The position numbers and the translations under genes are program-made. This document shows positions 1-11,200 of a stretch of 64,000 bases of DNA, one piece after another. Under the pieces are notes generated by a model. That model was not told where the DNA came from and searched no databases. It worked only from the letters and a program-made list of their open reading frames with translations. Numbering within the stretch: the stretch's first letter is position 1; each line of letters starts with the position of its first letter. This stretch comes from Musa acuminata AAA Group (taxonomy: Eukaryota > Streptophyta > Magnoliopsida > Zingiberales > Musaceae): contig NC_088327.1 in the NCBI RefSeq assembly GCF_036884655.1, positions 15,302,501-15,366,500 on the forward strand, read 5' to 3'.

Positions 1-94
1 TAGTTAGAGTCTCGATATTGTACTTTCACATTGAATTTTTTTATATTTTATTTTTATATAAATAGAAGATAATATCATATATAAATAATAACTT

Positions 95-167
95 CGGAGT
101 GTAGTTCATATGGTAGAGCGCTTGCTTCGCATGAAAGAGGCATGGGGTTCAATTCCCCGCACATCCA
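95..167 (+). pseudogene. tRNA-Ala copy 1, class C relic
   Basis: Anticodon loop TTCGCAT (CGC) remains, but the 3' anticodon stem reads GAAAG opposite CTTGC, and the acceptor CGGAGTG/CACATCC has mismatches. Box B is intact. Confidence 0.8.
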
Positions 168-410
168 TGTTATGGTGAGATTAAATATTAATTTGATTTT
201 ATCATACCATATTTTAAGTATAAAAATATTTTAAACCTATATAATATCTATAATGTTATTGATATTCTAATCATTATAATAGTTAAATGGAGAAACCTTT
301 TTAATTATATTAATCTCTGTTAGAGGCTCGATTTTGTACTTTCATAATAAATTTTTTTATATTTTATTTTTAGATAAATCAAAGATGATGTTTTATATAA
401 ATTATAACTT

Positions 411-482
411 GGGGTGTAGCTCATATGGTAGAGCGCTTGCTTCGCATGCAAGAGGCACGGGGTTCGATTCCCCGCACCTCCA
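411..482 (+). tRNA. tRNA-Ala(CGC) copy 2, class A, one G short
   Basis: All arms match the canonical class A copy except that the 5' acceptor has GGGGTG (one G missing), leaving 72 nt. Function is doubtful. Confidence 0.65.
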
Positions 483-725
483 TGTTATGGTGAGATTAAA
501 TATTAATTTGATTTTATCATACCATATTTTAAGTATAAAAATATTTTAAACCTATATAATATCTATAATGTTATTGATATTCTAATCATTATAATAGTTA
601 AATGGAGATACCTTTTTAATTATATTAATCTCTGTTAGAGGCTCGTTTTTGTACTTTCATAATAAATTTTTTTATATTTTATTTTTAGATAAATCGAAGA
701 TTATGTTTTATATAAATTATAGCAT

Positions 726-797
726 GGGTGTGTATTTCATTTAGTAAAGCTCTCGCTTTGCATGCGAGAGGCACGGGTTCGATTCCCCGTACCTCCA
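726..797 (+). pseudogene. tRNA-Ala(TGC)-like copy 3, class B
   Basis: Class B: anticodon stem CTCGC/GCGAG is perfect with loop TTTGCAT (TGC), and box B is intact. The D arm reads TTTCATTTAGTAAAGC in place of the box A sequence, and the T arm has lost one G. Confidence 0.75.
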
Positions 798-1039
798 TGT
801 TATAGTGATATCGAATATTAGTTTGATTTAATCATACTATATTTTAAGTTCAAAACTATTTTAAACCTATATAATATCTATAATGTTATTGATATTCTAA
901 TCATTATACTAGTTAAATTGAGATAATTTTTAATTATAATAATCTTAGTTAGAGTCTCGATATTGTACTTTCACATTTAATTTTTTTATATTTTATTTTT
1001 ATATAAATAGAAGATAATATCATATATAAATAATAACTT

Positions 1040-1112
1040 CGGAGTGTAGTTCATATGGTAGAGCGCTTGCTTCGCATGAAAGAGGCACGGGGTTCAATTC
1101 CCCGCACATCCA
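1040..1112 (+). pseudogene. tRNA-Ala copy 4, class C relic
   Basis: Same defects as the copy at 95: broken anticodon stem (CTTGC/GAAAG) and mismatched acceptor. Confidence 0.8.
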
Positions 1113-1355
1113 TGTTATGGTGAGATTAAATATTAATTTGATTTTATCATACCATATTTTAAGTATTAAAATATTTTAAACCTATATAATATCTATAATG
1201 TTATTGATATTCTAATCATTATAATAGTTAAATGGAGATACCTTTTTAATTATATTAATCTCTGTTAGAGGCTCGATTTTGTACTTTCACAATAAATTTT
1301 TTTATATTTTATTTTTAGATAAATCGAAGATGATGTTTTATATAAATTATAGCAT

Positions 1356-1427
1356 TGGTGTGTATTTCATTTAGTAAAGCTCTCGCTTTGCATGCGAGAG
1401 GCATGGGTTCGATTCCCCGTACCTCCA
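1356..1427 (+). pseudogene. tRNA-Ala(TGC)-like copy 5, class B
   Basis: Class B D-arm alteration, plus a T at position 1 of the acceptor (TGGTGTG). Confidence 0.75.
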
Positions 1428-1669
1428 TGTTATAGTGATATCGAATATTAGTTTGATTTAATCATACTATATTTTAAGTTCAAAACTATTTTAAACCTAT
1501 ATAATATCTATAATGTTATTGATATTCTAATCATTATACTAGTTAAATTGAGATAATTTTTAATTATAATAATCTTAGTTAGAGTCTCGATATTGTACTT
1601 TCACATTGAATTTTTTTATATTTTATTTTTATATAAATCGAAGATAATATCATATATAAATAATAATTT

Positions 1670-1742
1670 GGGAGTGTAGCTCATATGGTAGAGCGCTTGC
1701 TTCGCATGCAAGAGGCATAGGGTTCGACTCCCCGCACCTCCA
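1670..1742 (+). tRNA. tRNA-Ala(CGC) copy 6, variant class A
   Basis: Good anticodon arm (CTTGC/GCAAG) and box A. The acceptor GGGAGTG gives one mismatch and the T stem (TAGGG/CCCCG) another, so it may be inactive. It sits behind the alternate spacer that follows class B copies. Confidence 0.5.
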
Positions 1743-1984
1743 TGTTATGGTGAGATAAATTATTAATTTGATTTTATCATACCATATTTTAAGTATAAAA
1801 ATATTTTAAACCTATATAATATTTATAATGTTATTGATATTCTAATCATTATAATAGTTAAATAGAGATAATTTTTAATTATATTAATCTCTGTTAGAGG
1901 ATCGATTTTGTACTTTCATAATCAATTTTTTTATATTTTATTTTTAGATAAATCGAAGATGATGTTTTATATAAATTATAACTT

Positions 1985-2057
1985 GGGGGTTTAGCTCATA
2001 TGGTAGAGCGCTTGCTTCGCATGCAAGAGGCACGGGGTTCGATTCCCCGCACCTCCA
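1985..2057 (+). tRNA. tRNA-Ala(CGC) copy 7, class A
   Basis: Canonical apart from G7 to T in the acceptor (GGGGGTT), which unpairs the last acceptor base pair. Confidence 0.6.
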
Positions 2058-2300
2058 TGTTATGGTGAGATTAAATATTAATTTGATTTTATCATACCAT
2101 ATTTTAAGTATAAAAATATTTTAAACCTATATAATATCTATAAAGTTATTGATATTCTAATCATTATAATAGTTAAATGGAGATACCTTTTTAATTATAT
2201 TAATCTCTGTTAGAGGCTCGATTTTGTACTTTCACAATAAATTTTTTTATATTTTATGTTTAGATAAATCGAAGATGATGTTTTATATAAATTATAGCAT

Positions 2301-2373
2301 GGGTGTGTATTTCATTTAGTAAAGCTCTCGCTTCGTATGCAAGAGGCACGGGGTTCGATTCCCCGCACCTCCA
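2301..2373 (+). pseudogene. tRNA-Ala-derived chimera copy 8, anticodon CGT
   Basis: The 5' half is class B (altered D arm) and the 3' half class A. The loop is TTCGTAT, which would read a Thr codon, and the stem CTCGC/GCAAG has one mismatch. Confidence 0.75.
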
Positions 2374-2616
2374 TGTTATAGTGATATTAAATATTAATTT
2401 GATTTTATTATACCATATTTTAAGTTTAAAAATATTTTAAACCTATATAATATCTATAATGTTATTGATATTCTAATCATTATAATAGTTAAATGGAGAT
2501 ACCTTTTTAATTATATTAATCTCTGTTAGAGGCTCGCTTTTGTACTTTCACAATAAATTTTTTTATATTTTATTTTTAGATAAATCGAAGATTATGTTTT
2601 ATATAAATTATAGCAT

Positions 2617-2688
2617 GGGTGTGTATTTCATTTAGTAAAGCTCTCGCTTTGCATGCGAGAGGCACGGGTTCGATTCCCCGTACCTCCA
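2617..2688 (+). pseudogene. tRNA-Ala(TGC)-like copy 9, class B
   Basis: Standard class B: perfect anticodon stem, anticodon TGC, altered D arm/box A. Confidence 0.75.
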
Positions 2689-2930
2689 TGTTATAGTGAT
2701 ATCGAATATTAGTTTGATTTAATCATACTATATTTTAAGTTCAAAACTATTTTAAACCTATATAATATCTATAATGTTATTGATATTCTAATCATTATAC
2801 TAGTTAAATTGAGATAATTTTTAATTATAATAATCTTAGTTAGAGTCTCGATATTGTACTTTCACATTGAATTTTTTTATATTTTATTTTTATATAAATA
2901 GAAGATAATATCATATATAAATAATAATTT

Positions 2931-3003
2931 GGGAGTGTAGCTCATATGGTAGATCGCTTGCTTCGCATGCAAGAGGCATAGGGTTCGACACCCCGCACAT
3001 CCA
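2931..3003 (+). pseudogene. tRNA-Ala copy 10, degraded class A/C
   Basis: Anticodon arm intact (CGC), but the acceptor GGGAGTG/CACATCC, the D stem (AGATC) and the T loop (TTCGACA) carry changes. Confidence 0.7.
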
Positions 3004-3246
3004 TGTTATGGTGAGATTAATTATTAATTTGATTTTATCATACCATATTTTAAGTATAAAAATATTTTAAACCTATATAATATCTATAATGTTATTGATA
3101 TTCTAATCATTATAATAGTTAAATGGAGATACCTTTTTAATTATATTAATCTCTGTTAGAGGCTCGATTTTGTACTTTCACAGTAAATTTTTTTATATTT
3201 TATTTTTAGATAAATCGAAGATAATGTTTTATATAAATTATAGCAT

Positions 3247-3318
3247 GGGTGTGTATTTCATTTAGTAAAGCTCTCGCTTTGCATGCGAGAGGCACGGGTT
3301 CGATTCCCCGTACCTCCA
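3247..3318 (+). pseudogene. tRNA-Ala(TGC)-like copy 11, class B
   Basis: Standard class B copy. Confidence 0.75.
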
Positions 3319-3577
3319 TGTTATAGTGATATCGAATATTAGTTTGATTTAATCATACTATATTTTAAGTTCAAAACTATTTTAAACCTATATAATATTT
3401 ATAATATTATTGATATTCTAATCATTATACTAGTTAAATTTAGATAATTTTTAATTCTAATAATCTTAGTTAGAGTCTCGATATTGTACTTTCACATTGA
3501 ATTTTTTTATATTTTATTTTTATATAAATAAAAGATAATATCATATATAAATAATAATTTTAGAGTGTAGAGCGCTT

Positions 3578-3650
3578 GGGGGTGTAGCTCATATGGTAGA
3601 GCGCTTGCTTCGCATGCAAGAGGCACGGGGTTCAATTCCCCGCACCTCCA
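3578..3650 (+). tRNA. tRNA-Ala(CGC) copy 12, intact class A
   Basis: All four stems pair, including GGGGGTG/CACCTCC with the G3:U70 pair used for alanine identity. The T loop TTCAATT still fits the box B consensus. A partial tRNA start is duplicated just upstream, at 3561-3577. Confidence 0.85.
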
Positions 3651-3892
3651 TGTTATGGTGAGATTAAATATTAATTTGATTTTATCAAACCATATTTTAA
3701 GTTTAAAAATATTTTAAACCTATATAATATCTATAATGTTATTGATATTCTAATCATTATAATAGTTAAATGGAGATGCCTTTTTAATTATATTAATCTC
3801 GTTAGAGGCTCGATTTTGTACTTTCACAATAATTTTTTTTATATTTTATTTTTAGATAAATCGAAGATTATGTTTTATATAAATTATAACTT

Positions 3893-3965
3893 GGGGGTGT
3901 AGCTCATATGGTAGAGCGCTTGCTTCGCATGCAAGAGGCACGGGGTTCGATTCCCCGCACCTCCA
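3893..3965 (+). tRNA. tRNA-Ala(CGC) copy 13, canonical
   Basis: The best copy: 73 nt with acceptor GGGGGTG/CACCTCC, D arm GCTC..GAGC, anticodon stem CTTGC/GCAAG, loop TTCGCAT, T arm CGGGG/CCCCG and discriminator A. TATATAA lies 11-17 nt upstream and TTTT about 30 nt downstream. Confidence 0.92.
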
Positions 3966-4208
3966 TGTTATGGTGAGATTAAATATTAATTTGATTTTAT
4001 CATCTCATATTTTAAGTTTAAAAATATTTTAAACCTATATAATATCTATAATGTTATTGATATTCTAATCATTATAATAGTTAAATGGAGATACCTTTTT
4101 AATTATATTAATCTCTGTTAGAGGCTCGATTTTGTACCTTCATAATCAATTTTTTTATATTTTATTTTTAGATAAATCGAAGATAATGTTTTATATAAAT
4201 TATAACTT

Positions 4209-4281
4209 GGGGGTTTAGCTCATATGGTAGAGCGCTTGCTTCGCATGCAAGAGGCACGGGGTTCGATTCCCCGCACCTCCA
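4209..4281 (+). tRNA. tRNA-Ala(CGC) copy 14, class A
   Basis: As canonical except G7 to T. Confidence 0.6.
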
Positions 4282-4523
4282 TGTTATGGTGAGATTAAAT
4301 ATTAATTTGATTTTATCATACCAAATTTTAAGTTTAAAAATATTTTAAACCTATATAATATCTATAATGTTATTGATATTCTAATCATTATAATAGTTAA
4401 ATGGAGATACCTTTTTAATTATATTAATCTCGTTAGAGGCTCGATTTTGTACTTTCACAATAATTTTTTTTATATTTTATTTTTAGATAAATCGAAGATT
4501 ATGTTTTATATAAATTATAACTT

Positions 4524-4596
4524 GGGGGTTTAGCTCATATGGTAGAGCGTTTGCTTCGCATGCAAGAGGCACGGGGTTCGATTCCCCGCACCTCTA
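4524..4596 (+). tRNA. tRNA-Ala(CGC) copy 15, class A
   Basis: G7 to T, C27 to T (still a wobble pair) and C72 to T (G:U at the acceptor end). Confidence 0.5.
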
Positions 4597-4839
4597 TGTT
4601 ATGGTGAGATTAAATATTAATTTGATTTTATCATACCATATTTTAAGTTTAAAAATATTTTAAACCTATATAATATCTATAATGTTATTGATATTCTAAT
4701 CATTATAATAGTTAAATGGAGATACCTTTTTAATTATATTAATCTCTGTTAGTGGCTCGATTTTGTACTTTCATAATAAATTTTTTTATATTTTATTTTT
4801 AGATAAATCGAAAATGATGTTTTATATAAATTATAACTT

Positions 4840-4912
4840 GGGGGTATAGCTCATATGGTAGAGCGCTTGCTTTGCATGCAAGAGGCACGGGGTTCGATTT
4901 CCCGCACCTCAA
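4840..4912 (+). tRNA. tRNA-Ala(TGC) copy 16, class A
   Basis: Class A body with loop TTTGCAT (anticodon TGC). Acceptor G7 to A and C72 to A mismatches reduce the chance that it works. Confidence 0.5.
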
Positions 4913-5155
4913 TGTTATGGTGAGATTAAATATTAATTTGATTTTATCATACCATATTTTAAGTTTAAAAATATTTTAAACCTATATAATATCTATAATG
5001 TTATTGATATTCTAATCATTATAATAGTTAAATGGAGATACCTTTTTAATTATATTAATCTCTGTTAGAGGCTCGATTTTGTACTTTCATAATAAATTTT
5101 TTTATATTTTATTTTTAGATAAATCGAAGATGATGTTTTATATAAATTATAACTT

Positions 5156-5228
5156 GGGGGTATAGCTCATATGGTAGAGCGCTTGCTTCGCATGCAAGAG
5201 GCACGAGGTTCGATTCCCCACACCTCCA
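5156..5228 (+). tRNA. tRNA-Ala(CGC) copy 17, degraded class A
   Basis: Good anticodon arm; acceptor G7 to A and two T-stem mismatches (CGAGG/CCCCA). Confidence 0.45.
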
Positions 5229-5471
5229 TGTTATGGTGAGATTAAATATTAATTTGATTTTATCATACCATATTTTAAGTTTAAAAATATTTTAAACCTA
5301 TATAATATCTATAATGTTATTGATATTCTAATCATTATAATAGTTAAATGGAGATACCTTTTTAATTATATTAATCTCTGTTAGAGGCTCGCTTTTGTAC
5401 TTTCACAATAAATTTTTTTTATATTTTATTTTTAGAAAATCGAAGATTATGTTTTATATAAATTATAGCAT

Positions 5472-5543
5472 GGGTGTGTATTTCATTTAGTAAAGCTCTC
5501 GCTTTGCATACGAGAGGCACGGGTTCGATTCCCCGTGCCTCCA
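5472..5543 (+). pseudogene. tRNA-Ala(TGC)-like copy 18, class B
   Basis: Class B D arm; the anticodon stem has one mismatch (CTCGC/ACGAG). Confidence 0.75.
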
Positions 5544-5785
5544 TGTTATAGTGATATCGAATATTAGTTTAATTTAATCATACTATATTTTAAGTTCAAA
5601 ACTATTTTAAACCTATATAATATCTATAATGTTATTGATATTCTAATCATTATACTAGTTAAATTGAGATAATTTTTAATTATAATAATCTTAGTTAGAG
5701 TCTCGATATTGTACTTTCATATTGAATTTTTTTATGTTTTATTTTTATATAAATAGAAGATAATATCATATATAAATAATAACTT

Positions 5786-5858
5786 GGGATTTTAGTTCAT
5801 ATGGTAGAGCGCTTGCTTCGCATGAAAAAGACACGGGGTTCAATTCCCCGCACATCCA
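5786..5858 (+). pseudogene. tRNA-Ala copy 19, class C relic
   Basis: Broken anticodon stem (GAAAA) and changed acceptor (GGGATTT). Confidence 0.8.
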
Positions 5859-6101
5859 TGTTATGGTGAGATTAAATATTAATTTGATTTTATCATACCA
5901 TATTTTAAGTATAAAAATATTTTAAACCTATATAATATCTATAATGTTATTGATATTCTAATCATTATAATAGTTAAATGGAGATACTTTTTTAATTATA
6001 TTAATCTCTGTTAGAGGCTCGATTATGTACTTTCACAATAATTTTTTTTATATTTTATTTTTAGATAAATCGAAGATGATGTTTTATATAAATTATAACT
6101 T

Positions 6102-6174
6102 GGGGGTGTAGCTCATATGGTAGAGCGCTTGCTACGCATGCAAGAGGCACGGGGTTCGATTCCCCGCACCTCCA
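6102..6174 (+). tRNA. tRNA-Ala(CGC) copy 20, class A with U33A
   Basis: Perfect stems and both promoter boxes, but the anticodon loop is TACGCAT: the near-universal U33 before the anticodon is A. Confidence 0.6.
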
Positions 6175-6417
6175 TGTTATGGTGAGATTAAATATTAATT
6201 TGATTTTATCATACCATATTTTAAGTTTAAAAATATTTTAAACCTATATAATATCTATAAAGTTATTGATATTCTAATCATTATAATAGTTAAATGGAGA
6301 TACCTTTTTAATTATATTAATCTCTGTTAGAGGCTCGATTTTGTACTTTTACAATAAATTTTTTTATATTTTATTTTTAGATAAATCGAAGATGATGTTT
6401 TATATAAATTATAGCAT

Positions 6418-6490
6418 GGGTGTGTATTTCATTTAGTAAAGCTCTCGCTTCGCATGCAAGAGGCACGGGGTTCGATTCCCCGCACCTCCA
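6418..6490 (+). pseudogene. tRNA-Ala-derived B/A chimera copy 21
   Basis: Class B 5' half (box A altered) fused to a class A 3' half. Anticodon CGC; stem CTCGC/GCAAG with one mismatch. Confidence 0.75.
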
Positions 6491-6733
6491 TATTATAGTG
6501 ATATTAAATATTAATTTGATTTTATCATACCATATTTTAAGTATAAAAATATTTTAAACCTATATAATATCTATAATGTTATTGATATTCTAATCATTAT
6601 AATAGTTAAATGTAGATACCTTTTTAATTATATTAATCTCTGTTAGAGGCTCGATTTTGTACTTTCAAAATAAATTTTTTTATATTTTATTTTTAGATAA
6701 ATCGAAAATGATGTTTTATATAAATTATAACTT

Positions 6734-6806
6734 GGGGGTATAGCTCATATGGTAGAGCGCTTGCTTCGCATGCAAGAGTCATGGGGTTCGATTCCCCGCA
6801 CCTCCA
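6734..6806 (+). tRNA. tRNA-Ala(CGC) copy 22, class A
   Basis: G7 to A plus two changes in the variable/T-stem region (AGTCA, TGGGG). Other arms pair. Confidence 0.55.
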
Positions 6807-7049
6807 TGTTATGGTGAGATTAAATATTAATTTGATTTTATCATACCATATTTTAAGTTTAAAAATATTTTAAACCTATATAATATCTATAATGTTATTG
6901 ATATTCTAATCATTATAATAGTTAAATGGAGATACCTTTTTAATTATATTAATCTCTGTTAGAGGCTCGCTTTTGTACTTTCAAAATAAATTTTTTTATA
7001 TTTTATTTTTAGATAAATCGAAGATAATGTTTTATATAAATTATATCTT

Positions 7050-7122
7050 GAGGGTGTAGCTCATATGGTAGAGCGCTTGCTTCGCATGCAAGAGGCACGG
7101 GGTTCGATTCCCCACACCTCCA
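7050..7122 (+). tRNA. tRNA-Ala(CGC) copy 23, class A
   Basis: Acceptor G2 to A and a T-stem G65 to A change; the rest is canonical. Confidence 0.5.
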
Positions 7123-7365
7123 TGTTATGGTGAGATTAAATATTAATTTGATTTTATCATACCATATTTTAAGTTTAAAAATATTTTAAACCTATATAAT
7201 ATCTATAAAGTTATTGATATTCTAATCATTATAATAGTTAAATGGAGATACCTTTTTAATTATATTAATCTCTGTTAGAGGCTCGATTTTGTACTTTCAC
7301 AATAAATTTTTTTATATTTTATTTTTAGATAAATCGAAGATGATGTTTTATATAAATTATAGCAT

Positions 7366-7438
7366 GGGTGTGTATTTCATTTAGTAAAGCTCTCGCTTCG
7401 CATGCAAGAGGCACGGGGTTCGATTCCCCGCACCTCCA
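7366..7438 (+). pseudogene. tRNA-Ala-derived B/A chimera copy 24
   Basis: Same B-type 5' half and A-type 3' half as the copy at 6418. Confidence 0.75.
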
Positions 7439-7681
7439 TGTTATAGTGATATTAAATATTAATTTGATTTTATCATACCATATTTTAAGTTTAAAAATAT
7501 TTTAAACCTATATAATATCTATAATGTTATTGATATTCTAATCATTATAATAGTTAAATGGAGATACCTTTTTAATTATATTAATCTCTGTTAGAGGCTC
7601 GATTTTGTACTTTCACAGTAAATTTTTTTATATTTTATTTTTCGATAAATCGAAGATGATGTTTTATATAAATTATAGCAT

Positions 7682-7753
7682 GGGTGTGTATTTCATTTAG
7701 TAAAGCTCTCGCTTTGCATGCGAGAGGCATGGGTTCGATTCCCCGTACCTCCA
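7682..7753 (+). pseudogene. tRNA-Ala(TGC)-like copy 25, class B
   Basis: Class B. First unit of the duplicated block that starts again at 9442. Confidence 0.75.
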
Positions 7754-7995
7754 TGTTATAGTGATATCGAATATTAGTTTGATTTAATCATACTATATTT
7801 TAAGTTCAAAACTATTTTAAACCTATATAATATCTATAATGTTATTGATATTCTAATCATTATACTAGTTAAATTGAGATAATTTTTAATTATAATAATC
7901 TTAGTTAGAGTCTCGATATTGTACTTTCACATTGAATTTTTTTATATTTTATTTTTATATAAATAGAAGATAATATCATATATAAATAATAACTT

Positions 7996-8068
7996 GGGAG
8001 TGTAGTTCATATGGTAGAGCGCTTGCTTTGCATAAAAGAGGCACGGGGTTCAATTCCCCGCACATCCA
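7996..8068 (+). pseudogene. tRNA-Ala copy 26, class C relic
   Basis: Loop TTTGCAT, but the 3' anticodon stem reads AAAAG. Counterpart of the copy at 9756. Confidence 0.8.
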
Positions 8069-8309
8069 TGTTATGGCGAGATTAAATATTAATTTGCTTT
8101 TATCATACCATATTTTAAGTATAAACATATTTTAAACCTATATAATATCTATAATGTTATTGATATTCTAATCATTATAATAGTTAAATGGAGATACTTT
8201 TTAATTATATTAATCTCTGTTAGAGGCTCGATTTTGTACTTTCACAATAAATTTTTTGATATTTTATTTCTAGATAAATCGAAATGATGTTTTATATAAA
8301 TTATAACTT

Positions 8310-8382
8310 GGGGGTGTAGCTCATATGGTAGAGCGCTTGCTTCGCATGCAAGAGGCACGGTGTTCGATTCCCCGCACCTCCA
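8310..8382 (+). tRNA. tRNA-Ala(CGC) copy 27, class A
   Basis: Canonical except for a T-stem G to T change that also alters box B (GTGTTCG). It shares this change with the copy at 10070. Confidence 0.55.
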
Positions 8383-8584
8383 TGTTATGGTGAGATTAAA
8401 TATTAATTTGATTTTATCATACCATATTTTAAGTTTAAAAATATTTTAAACCTATATAATATCTATAATGTTATTGATATTCTAATCATTATAATAGTTA
8501 AATGGAGATACCTTTTTAATTATATTAATCTCGTTAGAGGCTCGATTTTGTACTTTCACAATAATTTTTTTTATATTTTATTTT

Positions 8585-8640
8585 TAGATAAATCGAAAAT
8601 GATGTTTTATATAAATTATAAAAAATATTTTAAACCTATA
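8585..8640 (+). other. Array unit with its tRNA deleted
   Basis: The spacer runs from TATATAAATTATAAAA directly into the mid-spacer AATATTTTAAACC; the tRNA and about 130 bp of spacer are missing. The same deletion recurs near 10370-10390. Confidence 0.8.
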
Positions 8641-8809
8641 TAATATTTATAATGTTATTGATATTCTAATCATTATAATAGTTAAATGGAGATACCTTTT
8701 TAATTATATTAATCTCTGTTAGAGGCTCGATTTTATACTTTCATAATAAATTTTTTTATATTTTATTTTTAGATAAATCGAAGATGATGTTTTATATAAA
8801 TTATAACTT

Positions 8810-8882
8810 GGGGGTTTAGTTCATATGGTAGAGCGTTTGCTTCGCATGCAAGAGGCACGGGGTTCGATTCCCCGCACCTCAA
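8810..8882 (+). tRNA. tRNA-Ala(CGC) copy 28, class A variant
   Basis: G7 to T, a D-stem C to T change (GTTC) and C72 to A. Near-identical partner at 10571. Confidence 0.45.
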
Positions 8883-9125
8883 TGTTATGGTGAGATTAAA
8901 TATTAATTTGATTTTATCATACCATATTTTAAGTTTAAAAATATTTTAAACCTATATAATATCTATAATGTTATTGATATTTTAATCATTATAATAGTTA
9001 AATAGAGATACCTTTTTAATTATATTAATCTCTGTTAGAGGCTCGATTTTGTACTTTCACAATAAATTTTTTTATATTTTATTTTTAGATAAATCGAAGA
9101 TGATGTTTTATATAAATTATAGCAT

Positions 9126-9198
9126 GGGTGTGTATTTCATTTAGCAAAGCTCTCGCTTCGCATGCAAGAGGCACGGGGTTCGATTCCCCGCACCTCCA
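9126..9198 (+). pseudogene. tRNA-Ala-derived B/A chimera copy 29
   Basis: B-type 5' half with a further D-loop change (TTAGCAAAGC); A-type 3' half. Confidence 0.75.
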
Positions 9199-9441
9199 TG
9201 TTATGGTGAGTTTAAATATTAATTTGATTTTATCATACCATATTTTAAGTTTAAAAATATTTTAAACCTATATAATATCTATAATGTTATTGATATTCTA
9301 ATCATTATAATAGTTAAATGGAGATACCTTTTTAATTATATTAATCTCTGTTAGAGGCTCGATTTTGTACTTTCAAAATAAATTTTTTTATATTTTATTT
9401 TTAGATAAATCGAAGATGATGTTTTATATAAATTATAGCAT

Positions 9442-9513
9442 GGGTGTGTATTTCATTTAGTAAAGCTCTCGCTTTGCATGCGAGAGGCATGGGTTCGATT
9501 CCCCGTACCTCCA
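9442..9513 (+). pseudogene. tRNA-Ala(TGC)-like copy 30, class B
   Basis: Class B; starts the second copy of the 1.76-kb block. Confidence 0.75.
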
Positions 9514-9755
9514 TGTTATAGTGATATCGAATATTAGTTTGATTTAATCATACTATATTTTAAGTTAAAAACTATTTTAAACCTATATAATATCTATAAT
9601 GTTATTGATATTCTAATCATTATACTAGTTAAATTGAGATAATTTTTAATTATAATAATCTTAGTTAGAGTCTCGATATTGTACTTTCACATTGAATTTT
9701 TTTATATTTTATTTTTATATAAATAGAAGATAATATCATATATAAATAATAACTT

Positions 9756-9828
9756 GGGAGTTTAGTTCATATGGTAGAGCGCTTGCTTCGCATAAAAGAG
9801 GCACGGGGTTCAATTCCCCGCACATCCA
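9756..9828 (+). pseudogene. tRNA-Ala copy 31, class C relic
   Basis: Broken anticodon stem (AAAAG); partner of 7996. Confidence 0.8.
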
Positions 9829-10069
9829 TGTTATGGCGAGATTAAATATTAATTTGCTTTTATCATACCATATTTTAAGTATAAACATATTTTAAACCTA
9901 TATAATATCTATAATGTTATTGATATTCTAATCATTATAATAGTTAAATGGAGATACTTTTTAATTATATTAATCTCTGTTAGAGGCTCGATTTTGTACT
10001 TTCACAATAAATTTTTTGATATTTTATTTTTAGATAAACTGAAATGATGTTTTATATAAATTATAACTT

Positions 10070-10142
10070 GGGGGTGTAGCTCATATGGTAGAGCGCTTGC
10101 TTCGCATGCAAGAGGCACGGTGTTCGATTCCCCGCACCTCCA
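10070..10142 (+). tRNA. tRNA-Ala(CGC) copy 32, class A
   Basis: Same T-stem G to T change as the copy at 8310. Confidence 0.55.
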
Positions 10143-10339
10143 TGTTATGGTGAGATTAAATATTAATTTGATTTTATCATACCATATTTTAAGTTTAAAA
10201 ATATTTTAAACCTATATAATATCTATAATGTTATTGATATTCTAATCATTATAATAGTTAAATGGAGATACCTTTTTAATTATATTAATCTCGTTAGAGG
10301 CTCGATTTTGTACTTTCACAATAATTTTTTTTATATTTT

Positions 10340-10390
10340 ATTTTTAGATAAATCGAAAATGATGTTTTATATAAATTATAAAAAAATATT
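10340..10390 (+). other. Array unit with its tRNA deleted (second)
   Basis: The same internal deletion as at 8585-8640, inherited through the block duplication. Confidence 0.8.
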
Positions 10391-10570
10391 TTAAACCTAT
10401 ATAATATTTATAATGTTATTGATATTCTAATCATTATAATAGTTAAATTGAGATACCTTTTTAATTATATTAATCTCTGTTAGAGGCTCGATTTTATACT
10501 TTCATAATAAATTTTTTTATATTTTATTTTTAGATAAATCAAAGATGATGTTTTATATAAATTATAACTT

Positions 10571-10643
10571 GGGGGTTTAGTTCATATGGTAGAGCGTTTG
10601 CTTCGCATGCAAGAGACACGGGGTTCGATTCCCCGCACCTCAA
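10571..10643 (+). tRNA. tRNA-Ala(CGC) copy 33, class A variant
   Basis: Same changes as the copy at 8810, plus a variable-loop G to A. Confidence 0.45.
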
Positions 10644-10886
10644 TGTTATGGTGAGATTAAATATTAATTTGATTTTATCATACCATATTTTAAGTTTAAA
10701 AATATTTTAAACCTATATAATATCTATAATGTTATTGATATTTTAATCATTATAATAGTTAAATGGAGATACCTTTTTAATTATATTAATCTTTGTTAGA
10801 GGCTCGATTTTGTACTTTCACAATAAATTTTTTTATATTTTATTTTTAGATAAATCGAAGATTATGTTTTATATAAATTATAGCAT

Positions 10887-10958
10887 GGGTGTGTATTTCA
10901 TTTAGTAAAGCTCTCGCTTTGCATGCGAGAGGCACGGGTTCGATTCCCCGTACCTCCA
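10887..10958 (+). pseudogene. tRNA-Ala(TGC)-like copy 34, class B
   Basis: Standard class B copy. It sits where the first block has a chimera (9126). Confidence 0.75.
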
Positions 10959-11200
10959 TGTTATAGTGATATCGAATATTAGTTTGATTTAATCATACTA
11001 TATTTTAAGTTCAAAACTATTTTAAACCTATATAATATCTATAATGTTATTGATATTCTAATCATTATACTAGTTAAATTGAGATAATTTTTAATTATAA
11101 TAATCTTAGTTAGAGTCTCGATATTGTACTTTCACATTGAATTTTTTTATATTTTATTTTTATATAAATAGAAGATAATATCATATATAAATAATAACTT

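Noticed and set aside
334..549. 71-residue open frame across a tRNA copy
   Set aside because: It reads straight through a tRNA gene and AT-rich spacer; no protein signature.
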